Below, piece after piece: positions 16,834-24,837 of a stretch of 64,000 nucleotides of DNA. Source of the stretch: JBBCJR01 sp037190805 (lineage in GTDB: Bacteria; Pseudomonadota; Alphaproteobacteria; Sphingomonadales; Sphingomonadaceae); NCBI GenBank assembly GCA_037190805.1, contig JBBCJR010000004.1:372001-436000 (forward strand), given 5' to 3'. Under the pieces are notes generated by a model. That model was given only the letters and a program-made list of their open reading frames with translations. It was not told where the DNA came from and did not search any database. The position numbers and the translations under genes are program-made. Every line of letters begins with the position of its first letter. Position 1 is the stretch's first letter.

Positions 16834-18009
16834 ATGACCGTCGATAATCCGGGCGCGAACGGCCTCGTCGCCCGCGCCAAGCGCATTCTGCTCGAGCCCA
16901 AGCCCGAATGGGAGCGGATCGCCGCCGAGCCCACAACAGTCGGCGAGGTTCTGCGCGGCTGGGTCGTGCCCCTGGCCGCGATCGGCCCGGTAGCGGGTCT
17001 GATCGGCGCGCTCGCCTTTGGCTATTCCCTGTTCGGCGTCACCTATCGCCCTCCGGTCGGGGCGGCCGTGGGCGGCGCGGTGGTCCAATATGTGCTGACC
17101 ATCGTCGGCGTGTCGATCCTCGCCTTCGTCATCAACGCCCTGGCGCCAACCTTCAACGCCACCAAGGACAGCGTCCAGGCCTATAAGGTCGCCGCCTATG
17201 CCGGCACCGCCGCCTTCCTCGCCGGCATCTTCAACCTGCTGCCGGCGATCGCATGGCTCGGCATCCTCGGCCTTTACAGCCTCTATCTGCTCTATCTGGG
17301 CCTGCCGCGCCTGATGAAGGCCCCCGCCGAAAAAGCGCTGTCCTATACCGTCGTCGTCATTCTCGCGGCGATCGTTCTGGGCGTGGTGGTCGGCGCGGTG
17401 GCGGGCAAGGTCACGAGCCTGATCACCCCGCGCCCGTCGATCGAGGAATCCGGCAGCCTGTCGGGCTCCGTCACCGTCCCCGGCGTCGGCAGCGTCGACC
17501 TCGGCAAGCTGGAGGAAGCCTCCAAGCAGATGGAAGAAGCGGCGAAGCAGGCTGAAAACGGCTCGATGCGCCCCGTCTCGCCGGATGTCCTGAAGGGCTT
17601 GTTGCCAGAGACGTTCGCCGGCCTTCCCCGCACCGAGATCGAGAGTGCGGGCGGGGGTGCCGGAGGCATCGGCGGCGCGCGCGCCGAAGCCACCTATGAA
17701 GCCGGCGACCAGCGCATCAAGCTGGAGGTCATCGACATGGCCGCGATGGGCGCGCTTGCCAGCCTCGGCGGCGCGTTCAACGTCCAGTCCGACCGCGAGA
17801 CGGCCGATGGCTATGAACGCACCCGCACCGAGAAGGGCGGCATGGTTCACGAAAAGTGGGACCGTTCCTCCGGCCAGGGCAGCTATGGCCTGACCGTCGC
17901 CAATCGCTTCATGATCTCGGCCGAAGGCAAGGTCGCGGACATCGATGTGCTGAAGCAGGCCGTGGGCGCAATCGACACCGCCCAGATCGCCGCGCTGGGC
18001 AGGAAGTAA
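16834..18009 (+). CDS. Yip1-domain membrane protein
   Basis: A 391-aa inner-membrane protein. The N-terminal signature (LVARAKRILLEPKPEWERIAAEP) and the four or five hydrophobic spans between about residues 45 and 195 are those of bacterial Yip1-family proteins. A soluble tail of about 190 residues follows, with a Glu/Lys-rich helix (KLEEASKQMEEAAKQAE), a Gly-rich linker and an alpha/beta region with the YERTRTEKGG stretch, which I do not recognise. ATG 16834 has a good GGGGGAGAA site upstream; in-frame ATG 16774 lacks one. It is monocistronic and ends at a bidirectional terminator shared with panB. Function unknown. Confidence 0.78.
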   Translation: MTVDNPGANGLVARAKRILLEPKPEWERIAAEPTTVGEVLRGWVVPLAAIGPVAGLIGALAFGYSLFGVTYRPPVGAAVGGAVVQYVLTIVGVSILAFVINALAPTFNATKDSVQAYKVAAYAGTAAFLAGIFNLLPAIAWLGILGLYSLYLLYLGLPRLMKAPAEKALSYTVVVILAAIVLGVVVGAVAGKVTSLITPRPSIEESGSLSGSVTVPGVGSVDLGKLEEASKQMEEAAKQAENGSMRPVSPDVLKGLLPETFAGLPRTEIESAGGGAGGIGGARAEATYEAGDQRIKLEVIDMAAMGALASLGGAFNVQSDRETADGYERTRTEKGGMVHEKWDRSSGQGSYGLTVANRFMISAEGKVADIDVLKQAVGAIDTAQIAALGRK

Positions 18010-18065
18010 GCGCCCCTTCCCCGCAGCCCCAATACGGGTTCGGGAAGGAAGTCGAACGAAGGCAG

Positions 18066-18099
18066 CCCTTCATCCTGCCTCCCGGGGGAGGATGAAGGG
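18066..18099. terminator. Bidirectional terminator between the Yip1-like gene and panB
   Basis: A perfect 11-bp inverted repeat (18066-18076 with 18089-18099) encloses a 12-base loop that is itself GC-rich and palindromic. It fills the space between two converging genes and abuts the panB stop codon (18100-18102). The plus-strand continuation is T-rich (TTATTT). Confidence 0.75.
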
Positions 18100-18957
18100 T
18101 TATTTGCTCCGGTAGAGCTGATCCTCGGTGGGAAAGCGCCGGGCTCGGACTTCCTCGGCATAGGCGGCCGCCGCGGCGGCGATGCGGCCTGCGAGGTCGT
18201 CATAGCGTTTGACGAAGCGCGGCGTGCGCTCGAACATGCCCAGCATGTCGTCGACAACCAGCACCTGGCCGTCGCAGGCCGCCGAAGCGCCGATACCGAT
18301 GGTCGGGCAGGCGACGGCCGAAGTGATGTCGGCGGCGATCTGTTCGATCACCCCGTCGATGACCAGCGCGAAGGCGCCGGCCTGGGCGATGGCGATGGCG
18401 TCACGCTCGATCGACACCGCTTCCTCGGATGTGCGGCCCCGCGCGGCATAGCCGCCCAGCGTGTTGACCGCCTGCGGCATCAGGCCGACATGGCCGACCA
18501 CCGGGATTCCGCGCCTGGTTAGGAAATGAACCGTCTCGGCCATCGCCTCCCCGCCCTCCAGTTTGACGGCGGCGCAGCCGGTTTCCTTCATCAGCCGGGC
18601 GGCACTGGCGAAGGCCTGTTCCGGCGAGGCTTCATAGCTGCCGAACGGCAGGTCGATGACCACCACCGAATGATAGCTGCCCCGCACCACCGCCGCGCCA
18701 TGGGCGACCATCATGTCGAGGCTGACGGGAATCGTCGACGGCAGGCCGTAGATCACCTGCCCCAGGCTGTCGCCGACCAGCAGCATATCGCAGTGCTGAT
18801 CCAGCAGTTGCGCCATGCGGGCGGTATAGGCGGTCAGCACCACCACGGGATCGGCACCCTTGCGTCCCTCGATGGCGGGAACGGTGAGGCGCTTCATCGG
18901 TGCCGGCGTCGGGTTGGCGCGGCTGGTCGCGGTGTCCAGCGTGAAGGTGGTCGACAT
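18100..18957 (-). CDS. panB: 3-methyl-2-oxobutanoate hydroxymethyltransferase
   Basis: First committed enzyme of pantothenate (CoA) synthesis. It transfers a methylene group from 5,10-methylene-THF to alpha-ketoisovalerate, giving ketopantoate. The 285-aa TIM-barrel protein shows LLVGDSLGQVIYG with the metal-binding Asp, LPFGSYEAS, the AVKLEGG substrate strand and the GHVGLMPQ loop with the GGYAARG segment. ATG 18957 follows AGGGGAG at good spacing; an ATG 24 bases upstream lacks one. It lies 35 bases downstream of the Rid-family gene, so the two are probably one transcript. The length is typical. No other pan gene is in the window. Confidence 0.95.
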   Translation of the reverse strand: MSTTFTLDTATSRANPTPAPMKRLTVPAIEGRKGADPVVVLTAYTARMAQLLDQHCDMLLVGDSLGQVIYGLPSTIPVSLDMMVAHGAAVVRGSYHSVVVIDLPFGSYEASPEQAFASAARLMKETGCAAVKLEGGEAMAETVHFLTRRGIPVVGHVGLMPQAVNTLGGYAARGRTSEEAVSIERDAIAIAQAGAFALVIDGVIEQIAADITSAVACPTIGIGASAACDGQVLVVDDMLGMFERTPRFVKRYDDLAGRIAAAAAAYAEEVRARRFPTEDQLYRSK

Positions 18958-18992
18958 GTCGTTTCTCCCCTGGCCGTTCATGTCGTGGCCGC

Positions 18993-19376
18993 TCAGCGGC
19001 GGCGCAGCGCCGTGACCTCAATCTCGACCTTCATCTCGGGCTTCACAAGCCCGACGACCAGCGCGCTCGCTGCCGGTCGAATATCGCCAAAGGTCGCGCC
19101 CAGCACGGGTCCGACCTCGTCCCAATAGGCTGCATCGGTGAAATAATAGGTCGCGCGGACCACGTCCGCCATCTCGAAGCCGGCTTCGGCCAATGCCTTG
19201 GCGATCGTACCGAGCGCATTTCTCGCCTGTTCGGCGGCGCTGTCGGGCATCGCCATGGCTTGATAATCATAGCCGGTCGTCCCGGCGACGAAGCACCAGT
19301 CTCCCTCCACCACCGCGCGTGAATAGCCGACACTTTTTTCGAACGGCGAACCACTGGAAATGAGGCGACGGGTCAT
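18993..19376 (-). CDS. Rid-family (YjgF/YER057c) protein, probably without deaminase activity
   Basis: A 127-aa trimeric Rid/YjgF-type protein. ATG 19376 follows GAAGGAG. The fold markers are clear: RAVVEGDWCFVAGTTGYD, AGFEMADVVRATYYFTD and the final KVEIEVTALRRR strand. RidA enzymes hydrolyse reactive enamines and imines using an Arg that sits in a PARS context. Here the aligned stretch is PAAS (101-104), with Ala103 in place of Arg. That is the pattern of the Rid4-7 subfamilies, which lack the deaminase residue, so the name RidA is avoided. It is co-directional with panB and 35 bases upstream. The biochemical role is unknown. Confidence 0.88.
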   Translation of the reverse strand: MTRRLISSGSPFEKSVGYSRAVVEGDWCFVAGTTGYDYQAMAMPDSAAEQARNALGTIAKALAEAGFEMADVVRATYYFTDAAYWDEVGPVLGATFGDIRPAASALVVGLVKPEMKVEIEVTALRRR

Positions 19377-19838
19377 GGGAACTCCTTCGTGAAGATCGAC
19401 AGCGCTCCTATGATTCCTGTTCGCTTCCGGCAAGTGCGAGCCGAGCGCCTTGCGTCATCGGTGCAGCAACGGTTCGCCGCCCCCGGCGAGGGAGCCTGCA
19501 GGAGCCAATCAAGGGCGCTCTCGATCAGTCGGGGCATGAGATCATGGATCAAAGACAGCCGTCGCGATCTTCAATTTGGCTTATGCGTGAATATGGCGAA
19601 TTTTCCCTACAGTTCCCACGCGGGCGCGCCATAGTGTGGGCGCTATTGACTCGGAACCAGATAATAAAAGGGCTTGAATGTCCGGCCATGTCTCCATCGG
19701 CAGTTTCGGACACACTCGACTGTCGAATCGACTGAAAATTCCATTACTTATAGGCAAATCTTCGATTCAGCTTGCAGCAAAGCCCTGCAGTCATCGCGGC
19801 GTCCGTCTTCAGCGCTCAGAACATATTGGGGGAAAAGG
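19377..19838. other. 462-base intergenic region between the Rid gene and the M14-like gene
   Basis: A divergent control region that is AT-richer than its flanks, especially 19560-19760. Short open frames on the plus strand here have poor ribosome-binding sites and atypical codon use, so I call no gene. A tandem TCGACTG (19716-19722 and 19728-19734, 12-base period) could be a regulator site. I could not settle on a promoter pair for the carboxypeptidase. Confidence 0.35.
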
Positions 19839-21698
19839 ATGATTAAACCGATCCGGCGCGCCAGCTATCTGTTGGCCACCGCCACGCTGTTGGCCTCGAC
19901 GGGCCTGACCGCGGTCCACGCACAGCCGAACACTGGGAGCGCTGGTCCGCACAAGCCTTGTCCGGTCTGGTCGCCGACGATGAAGTTCGACTGCTACCGC
20001 GATTATGCGGAACAGACCGCCATGCTGCAGGCCATGGCCCAGGCATATCCGCAGCTCACCGAACTGGAATCGATCGGCAAGAGCTATCAGGGCCGCGAGC
20101 TATGGGTGCTGAAGGTCACCGACAAATCGACCGGCGCGCCCGAGAGCAAGCCCGGCGTGTGGATCGAGGGGGGTGTGGACTCCGACGAGATCAGTTCGGT
20201 CGAGACGGCCCTGGCCGTGGCTCACCGATTGCTGACCGCGACGGATCCGGAGACTCTGGAGCTCCGGCGCACGCGAACCTTCTACGTCGTCCCGAACATC
20301 ATGCCGGACACGGGAGAGTTGTACCACCACACGGCCCTGCGCCCGACAGATGCCACCATGCGCCCCTATGACGAGGATAGCGACGGCCTCGTTGACGAGG
20401 ATCCGCCCGAGGATCTGGATGGCGACGGCGAAGTGACGATGATGCGCTGGATCGATCCCGGCGGCTCGATGGTCATCGACGAACGGGATTCGCGACTGCT
20501 GCGCCCCCGCCGCGCGGGCGACAAGGGGCCATTCTACAAAACGTCCACCGAAGGGCTGGACAATGACGGTGATGGCAAGATCAATGAAGACTGGCTGGGC
20601 GGCGTCGACCCCAATCGCAACTATCCCAACTTCTGGGACGGCACGAAGCAGGTCGGCTCAGGCCCCTATGCCGGCTCCGAGCAAGAAATCCACGCCTTGC
20701 TGGAATATAATGTCAGCCATCCCAACATCGCCACGGCCCTTCACCTGCATTCTGCCGGGGGAGTCGTACTCTATCCCTTCGGCATCCCGAAGCTGACACC
20801 TCCGCCCACCGACTTCGGCCTGTACAAGGACCTTGCCCGCAGGGGTCTGGAAGTGACCGGGTATAGCCTGGGAACCACGGTGATCGACTGGCGCTGGCCG
20901 GCGGGAACCGAGGACCGCAAGCCAACCCAAGTTTGGCGCGACAAGGACGGCAAGATCCAGTCCGGGGTCTGGACGCCAGAAGGCAACGCCTTCGCGCCCG
21001 AGCCGGCGCCCGACTATATTCCGGGCAGCTATCCGGCCTATGGCGGGTCGATGGATACGACCTATCCGATGTTCGGCATCCTGGCCTTTGCCCTCGAACT
21101 GTACGAGATGGCACCCGATCATAATGGCGACGGGAAGATCGACGATGTCGATCGGCTGATCCAGAACGACAAGCATATGGGCGGCGTCGCCTTCAAGAAA
21201 TGGACGCCGTTCAAACACCCGACGCTGGGTCAGGTGGAAATCGGCGGCTGGACCAAGCAGGGCTGGAACAACCCCCTGCCCCACAAGCTGGAGGCCGTGA
21301 CACGAGAGGGCATCAATTTCGCCATGGTCCTGGCCCAGGCGACACCCTTGCTTTCAGTGTCCGATGTCAAGGTGACGCCATCGGAAGGCGGCATCTATCG
21401 CATCGAAGCCAAGATCTCCAATCTGGGCCAGATGCCCACCGAGCTTGCCATTCGCAAGGATCAGGTCGGCGCCCTGCCGGTCAAGGCCAGCCTCGAACTG
21501 CCAGCGGGCGCGGTCGTCCTCGGCAGCAAGTCCAGCCACGATCTCGGCGTCATCGACGGCTTCGGCAAAAAGTCGGTGGAGTGGGTCATCCGCGCACCAG
21601 CCGGTGCCCAGCCGGTCATCGTCGCAACCCATCCCAAAGGCGGGACGGCTCGCCGGGCCGTGCCGACGTCAGGCACCGCAGGAAGCGGGCAACCATAA
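19839..21698 (+). CDS. Secreted M14-family carboxypeptidase-like protein with Ca-loop-like inserts
   Basis: A 619-aa exported protein with a signal peptide (about 1-29, ending VHAQP). ATG 19839 follows GGGGGAAAAGG. The carboxypeptidase fold is visible: the metal-site strand IEGGVDSDE, GGVDPNRNYP (Asn259, Arg260), HLHSAGG (His304) and FALELYE (Glu420) match the substrate-binding Arg, third metal ligand and catalytic Glu of M14 enzymes. The first ligand His of the HxxE motif is Asp114 here, with Glu117 kept. Four DxDxDG-type loops (178, 192, 241, 427) look like calcium sites. The C-terminal 110 residues form a beta-sandwich-like domain. Activity is uncertain: an unusual metallopeptidase or a non-catalytic homologue. 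Confidence 0.85.
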   Translation: MIKPIRRASYLLATATLLASTGLTAVHAQPNTGSAGPHKPCPVWSPTMKFDCYRDYAEQTAMLQAMAQAYPQLTELESIGKSYQGRELWVLKVTDKSTGAPESKPGVWIEGGVDSDEISSVETALAVAHRLLTATDPETLELRRTRTFYVVPNIMPDTGELYHHTALRPTDATMRPYDEDSDGLVDEDPPEDLDGDGEVTMMRWIDPGGSMVIDERDSRLLRPRRAGDKGPFYKTSTEGLDNDGDGKINEDWLGGVDPNRNYPNFWDGTKQVGSGPYAGSEQEIHALLEYNVSHPNIATALHLHSAGGVVLYPFGIPKLTPPPTDFGLYKDLARRGLEVTGYSLGTTVIDWRWPAGTEDRKPTQVWRDKDGKIQSGVWTPEGNAFAPEPAPDYIPGSYPAYGGSMDTTYPMFGILAFALELYEMAPDHNGDGKIDDVDRLIQNDKHMGGVAFKKWTPFKHPTLGQVEIGGWTKQGWNNPLPHKLEAVTREGINFAMVLAQATPLLSVSDVKVTPSEGGIYRIEAKISNLGQMPTELAIRKDQVGALPVKASLELPAGAVVLGSKSSHDLGVIDGFGKKSVEWVIRAPAGAQPVIVATHPKGGTARRAVPTSGTAGSGQP

Positions 21699-21772
21699 GG
21701 TCGCCCCTCCGCACCCGGGGCGTTCGACAGTGTCGCGTCCCGGGGAACCGGCTATCGACACTCGAAACCCGA

Positions 21773-21807
21773 ATGGAAGCCGCCTGACATGTCATGGCGG
21801 CTTCCAT
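21773..21807. terminator. Perfect inverted repeat between the M14-like gene and guaA
   Basis: A perfect 12-bp inverted repeat (21773-21784 with 21796-21807) around an 11-base loop that contains its own palindrome (TGACATGTCA). It lies 75 bases after the M14-like stop and 63 bases from the guaA stop of the converging gene. There is no T-tract on either strand, so it may be a rho-assisted or bidirectional 3' end. Confidence 0.5.
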
Positions 21808-21869
21808 CAGCCTTCCGTAGATGCTGGCTGACTATGGGCTAATCGCATCCTGCACAGCGGTACGATCGC

Positions 21870-23429
21870 TCACTCCCATTCGATCGTGCCGGGCGGCTTG
21901 GACGTGTAATCATAGACGACGCGGTTGATACCCTGGACCTCGTTGACGATGCGGGTCGCGACCTGGGCCAGGAAATGGGCGTCGAATGGGTAGATGTCGG
22001 CCGTCATACCGTCCACCGACGTCACGGCGCGCAGCGCACAGACATGGTCGTAGGTGCGTCCGTCGCCCATCACGCCGACGGTCCGCACCGGCAGCAGCAC
22101 CGCGAACGCCTGCCAGATGGCATCATAGAGCCCGGCCTTGCGGATTTCGTCGAGATAGATGGTGTCGGCCTTTCTCAGCACATCGCACCGCTCACGCGTC
22201 ACCTCGCCGGGAATGCGGATGGCGAGGCCGGGTCCCGGGAACGGGTGACGGCCGACAAAGGCATCGGGCAGCCCCAGTTCGCGGCCAAGATCGCGGACCT
22301 CGTCCTTGAACAGTTCGCGGAGGGGTTCGACCAGCTTCATGTTCATGCGCGCCGGCAGGCCGCCGACATTGTGGTGGCTCTTGATCGTCACCGACGGCCC
22401 GCCGGTGAAGCTGACGCTTTCGATCACGTCGGGGTAGAGCGTGCCCTGGGCCAGGAAGTCGGCGCCGCCGATCTTCTTCGCCTCTTCCTCGAACACGTCG
22501 ATGAAGGTCTTGCCGATGAACTTGCGCTTCGCCTCGGGGTCGGTGACGCCCTTGAGGCCGGTGAGGAACAGCGTCTCGGCGTTCACGTGGACGAGCGGGA
22601 TATTGTAGCTGGTGCGGAACAGCGACACGACCTGCTCCGCCTCACCGGCGCGCATCAGGCCATGGTCGACGAACACGCAGGTCAGCTGGTCGCCGATCGC
22701 TTCGTGGATCAGCACGGCCGCGACCGCCGAGTCCACCCCGCCCGACAAGCCGCAGATCACCCGGCTGTCGCCGACCTGCTCACGAATCTCGGCGATCTTG
22801 GCGGCACGGAACTCGGCCATCGACCAGTCGCCGGACAGGCCGCAGACATGGCGGGCGAAATTTGCGATCAGGCGCGCGCCATCCGGGGTATGGACAACCT
22901 CGGGGTGGAACTGGACGCCATAGAAGCGCCGGGCCTCATCGGCGGTGACAGCGTAAGGCGCACCGTCCGAGCGCGCGATAACTTTAAAGCCGGGCGCCAG
23001 GCTGTCGACCTTGTCGCCATGACTCATCCACACCTGATGGCGCTCGCCCTCGGTCCACAGCCCGTCGAACAGGGCTGAACGGTCGACGATCTCGATGAAG
23101 GCGCGGCCGAACTCGCCGCCGTCACCCACCACCACCTTGCCGCCCAGCTGCTCGGCCATGGTCTGCTGGCCATAGCAGATGCCGAGGACCGGGATGCCAG
23201 CCTCGAAAATCTCCCGCGGCGCGCGCGGCGAGCCGAGCGCGGTCACCGATGCCGGGCCGCCCGAGAGGATCACGCCCTTCGGCTGCAGGCGAGTAAAGGC
23301 CTCCGACGCGCTGTTGAACGGCGCGATCTCGCAATAGACGCCCGCCTCGCGGACGCGGCGGGCGATGAGCTGGGTCACCTGGCTGCCGAAATCGACGACG
23401 AGCAGGCAATCCTGCGGCTGAACGGTCAT
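21870..23429 (-). CDS. guaA: GMP synthase (glutamine-hydrolysing)
   Basis: Last step of GMP synthesis: amination of XMP with glutamine and ATP. The 519-aa two-domain enzyme has an N-terminal class I glutamine amidotransferase with Cys85 (GICYGQQ), His175 and Glu177 (FHPEVVH). The ATP pyrophosphatase domain has the P-loop SGGVDS (229-234), and the C-terminal dimerisation domain ends in the conserved KPPGTIEWE. All catalytic residues are present and the length is standard. It is preceded by a strong hairpin (23453-23476), which might tune its expression or end the upstream gene. Confidence 0.97.
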   Translation of the reverse strand: MTVQPQDCLLVVDFGSQVTQLIARRVREAGVYCEIAPFNSASEAFTRLQPKGVILSGGPASVTALGSPRAPREIFEAGIPVLGICYGQQTMAEQLGGKVVVGDGGEFGRAFIEIVDRSALFDGLWTEGERHQVWMSHGDKVDSLAPGFKVIARSDGAPYAVTADEARRFYGVQFHPEVVHTPDGARLIANFARHVCGLSGDWSMAEFRAAKIAEIREQVGDSRVICGLSGGVDSAVAAVLIHEAIGDQLTCVFVDHGLMRAGEAEQVVSLFRTSYNIPLVHVNAETLFLTGLKGVTDPEAKRKFIGKTFIDVFEEEAKKIGGADFLAQGTLYPDVIESVSFTGGPSVTIKSHHNVGGLPARMNMKLVEPLRELFKDEVRDLGRELGLPDAFVGRHPFPGPGLAIRIPGEVTRERCDVLRKADTIYLDEIRKAGLYDAIWQAFAVLLPVRTVGVMGDGRTYDHVCALRAVTSVDGMTADIYPFDAHFLAQVATRIVNEVQGINRVVYDYTSKPPGTIEWE

Positions 23430-23452
23430 GGGTGCTCCGCGAAACTGGCTAT

Positions 23453-23476
23453 GCGGGCGGGATTATGCCCGCCCGC
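23453..23476 (-). promoter_or_regulatory. Hairpin in the guaA leader
   Basis: A perfect 9-bp GC-only stem (23453-23461 with 23468-23476) with a six-base loop, 24 bases before the guaA start and 54 bases after the stop of the upstream secreted hypothetical. Without a T-tract it could be a weak terminator of that gene or a leader structure of guaA. Confidence 0.45.
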
Positions 23477-23529
23477 CCCCAGAGTCCAGTGGCCGCGTCC
23501 CACCGGGCTGGAGCTGCCCTTCCGGGGCC

Positions 23530-24102
23530 TCAGCGTGCCGCGTAAAGCGCGTCGATATTCAGATTGACGATCCGCTCGCCACGCACAGCACAGCGGAAGG
23601 TGCTGCTGTCGCTGCCGGATCCACGATTGCCGCGCCAGCCCGCATCAAACGTCACCGTGCCCCGGACATAGGTGGTGTCCCGATCCTGATCGACATCGGA
23701 AATGGCACCGATGCGGGCATTGTCATAGCGGCGCGACACCTCATCCAGCGCCGCGTCGGTGCAGCGGTCGACCGCCGCCTGCTCGCTGTTCCAGCGATTG
23801 CCGCCCGTATCGTATCCGTCGCCATAGACGTCATCGCCGTAAGTCCGGTCACGGTCACGATTGCTGTCGCGCTTGCTGGCTGATGCCACCACCGCCGCGA
23901 TGCCGCCGATGACCGCTGCGCCCAACAGGATGTCGCCAGCCGACAAGCCCCGGTCACGGTCGCGATGATGCCAACCGCCGCCAGGGTAGGACGGATAGCC
24001 GCCACCGGGATAGCCCCGCGGCCGTGCATCGGCGGCGACCGCCGATACCGTCAACAGCGCGCCAGTCGCGGCGCCCAGCATGAAACGGCCAAGGAAACCC
24101 AT
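23530..24102 (-). CDS. Secreted or membrane-anchored hypothetical protein
   Basis: A 190-aa protein with an N-terminal signal peptide (about 1-26, ending AADA). A Gly/Tyr/Pro-rich stretch, a hydrophobic glycine-rich segment (GDILLGAAVIGGIAAVVASA, about residues 55-74) and a charged Asp/Arg linker follow. The C-terminal 80 residues hold two Cys (DRCTDAAL and FRCAVRGE) that may form a disulphide. This layout is frequent in sphingomonad periplasmic or outer-membrane hypotheticals. ATG 24102 has GGAGAG upstream and replaces an in-frame ATG at 24126 that has none. It lies between guaA and rplQ with its own spacing. No function is assigned. Confidence 0.75.
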   Translation of the reverse strand: MGFLGRFMLGAATGALLTVSAVAADARPRGYPGGGYPSYPGGGWHHRDRDRGLSAGDILLGAAVIGGIAAVVASASKRDSNRDRDRTYGDDVYGDGYDTGGNRWNSEQAAVDRCTDAALDEVSRRYDNARIGAISDVDQDRDTTYVRGTVTFDAGWRGNRGSGSDSSTFRCAVRGERIVNLNIDALYAAR

Positions 24103-24231
24103 AACGTCTCTCCACATCGCCGACACGAGTCGCGGCGAAGGCCATGACCATGCGTCCCACCGAATGAGACGCAGCTGAACGAGGGTGAAGGCTTCGGTTC
24201 AGGCAGAGACAGACCCGCTACACGAACCACG

Positions 24232-24260
24232 AAAAAGCCGGACACCCTGGGGCGCCCGGC
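24232..24260 (-). terminator. Intrinsic terminator of the alpha operon (after rplQ)
   Basis: On the minus strand a 10-bp stem (24260-24251 with 24246-24237, two G-T pairs) closes a four-base loop and is followed by TTTTT. It lies 32 bases downstream of the rplQ stop, at the end of the ribosomal cluster. Confidence 0.88.
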
Positions 24261-24291
24261 CTGATCGTTCAAAAGCTTCGGATCGCGCCGA

Positions 24292-24708
24292 TCAGGCGGC
24301 GTCTTCCAGATCCTCGCCAACCGGACCGGAATCCTTGCCCTTGGCGTCGACATCGCGGTCGACAAATTCGATGATCGCCATCGACGCCGCGTCGGAAGCT
24401 CGGATGCCGGCCTTGATGACGCGGGTATAGCCGCCGCTACGGTCAGCATAGCGCTTGGCGAGAACGTCGAACAGTTTCACCAGCTGCGCATCGTCGAGCA
24501 GGCGGGCATGGGCCAGACGCCGGTTAGCGAGGCCACCCTTCTTGGCCAGGGTCACCAGCTTCTCGACATAGGGACGAAGCTCCTTCGCCTTGGCGAGCGT
24601 GGTGGTGATCTGCTCATGCTTGATGAGCGCGGCCGCCTGGTTGCGGAACAGGGCGAGGCGGTGGCTACTGGTCCGCTGCAGCTTACGGCCGGCGACGCGA
24701 TGACGCAT
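24292..24708 (-). CDS. rplQ: 50S ribosomal protein L17
   Basis: Large-subunit protein beside the tunnel exit. The 138-aa product starts MRHRVAGRKLQRTSSHRLALFRNQA, the family N-terminus, and has the usual VTLAKKG and DRSGGYTRV segments. An acidic tail (about residues 118-138) goes beyond the E. coli protein, a common alphaproteobacterial trait. It is last in the rpsM-rpsK-rpoA-rplQ set, 129 bases after rpoA; a strong hairpin lies in that gap and an intrinsic terminator follows. Confidence 0.97.
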   Translation of the reverse strand: MRHRVAGRKLQRTSSHRLALFRNQAAALIKHEQITTTLAKAKELRPYVEKLVTLAKKGGLANRRLAHARLLDDAQLVKLFDVLAKRYADRSGGYTRVIKAGIRASDAASMAIIEFVDRDVDAKGKDSGPVGEDLEDAA

Positions 24709-24801
24709 GTCTCAATCTTCCTTCTGTTTGTTCAGGAGCCGTTTCAGGTACTCCGGACCAGGCCCGCTTGAAGGGGGAGCCCACGACCCTGTCGGTTCGA
24801 G

Positions 24802-24828
24802 CGCCCCGCCAGCCAGAGCGGCGGGGCG
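24802..24828 (-). promoter_or_regulatory. Hairpin between rpoA and rplQ
   Basis: A perfect 9-bp GC-only stem (24802-24810 with 24820-24828) with a nine-base loop, starting nine bases after the rpoA stop. There is no T-tract. It may protect the rpoA end of the message or cut down read-through into rplQ. Confidence 0.5.
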
Positions 24829-24837
24829 ACCTTCGGC

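Noticed and set aside
19389..19735. Two overlapping short plus-strand frames in the control region before the M14-like gene
   Set aside because: Poor start sites and no conserved features; the region looks like a promoter segment.
21975..23078. A 367-codon frame opposite guaA
   Set aside because: guaA is complete with all catalytic residues; the frame is its shadow.
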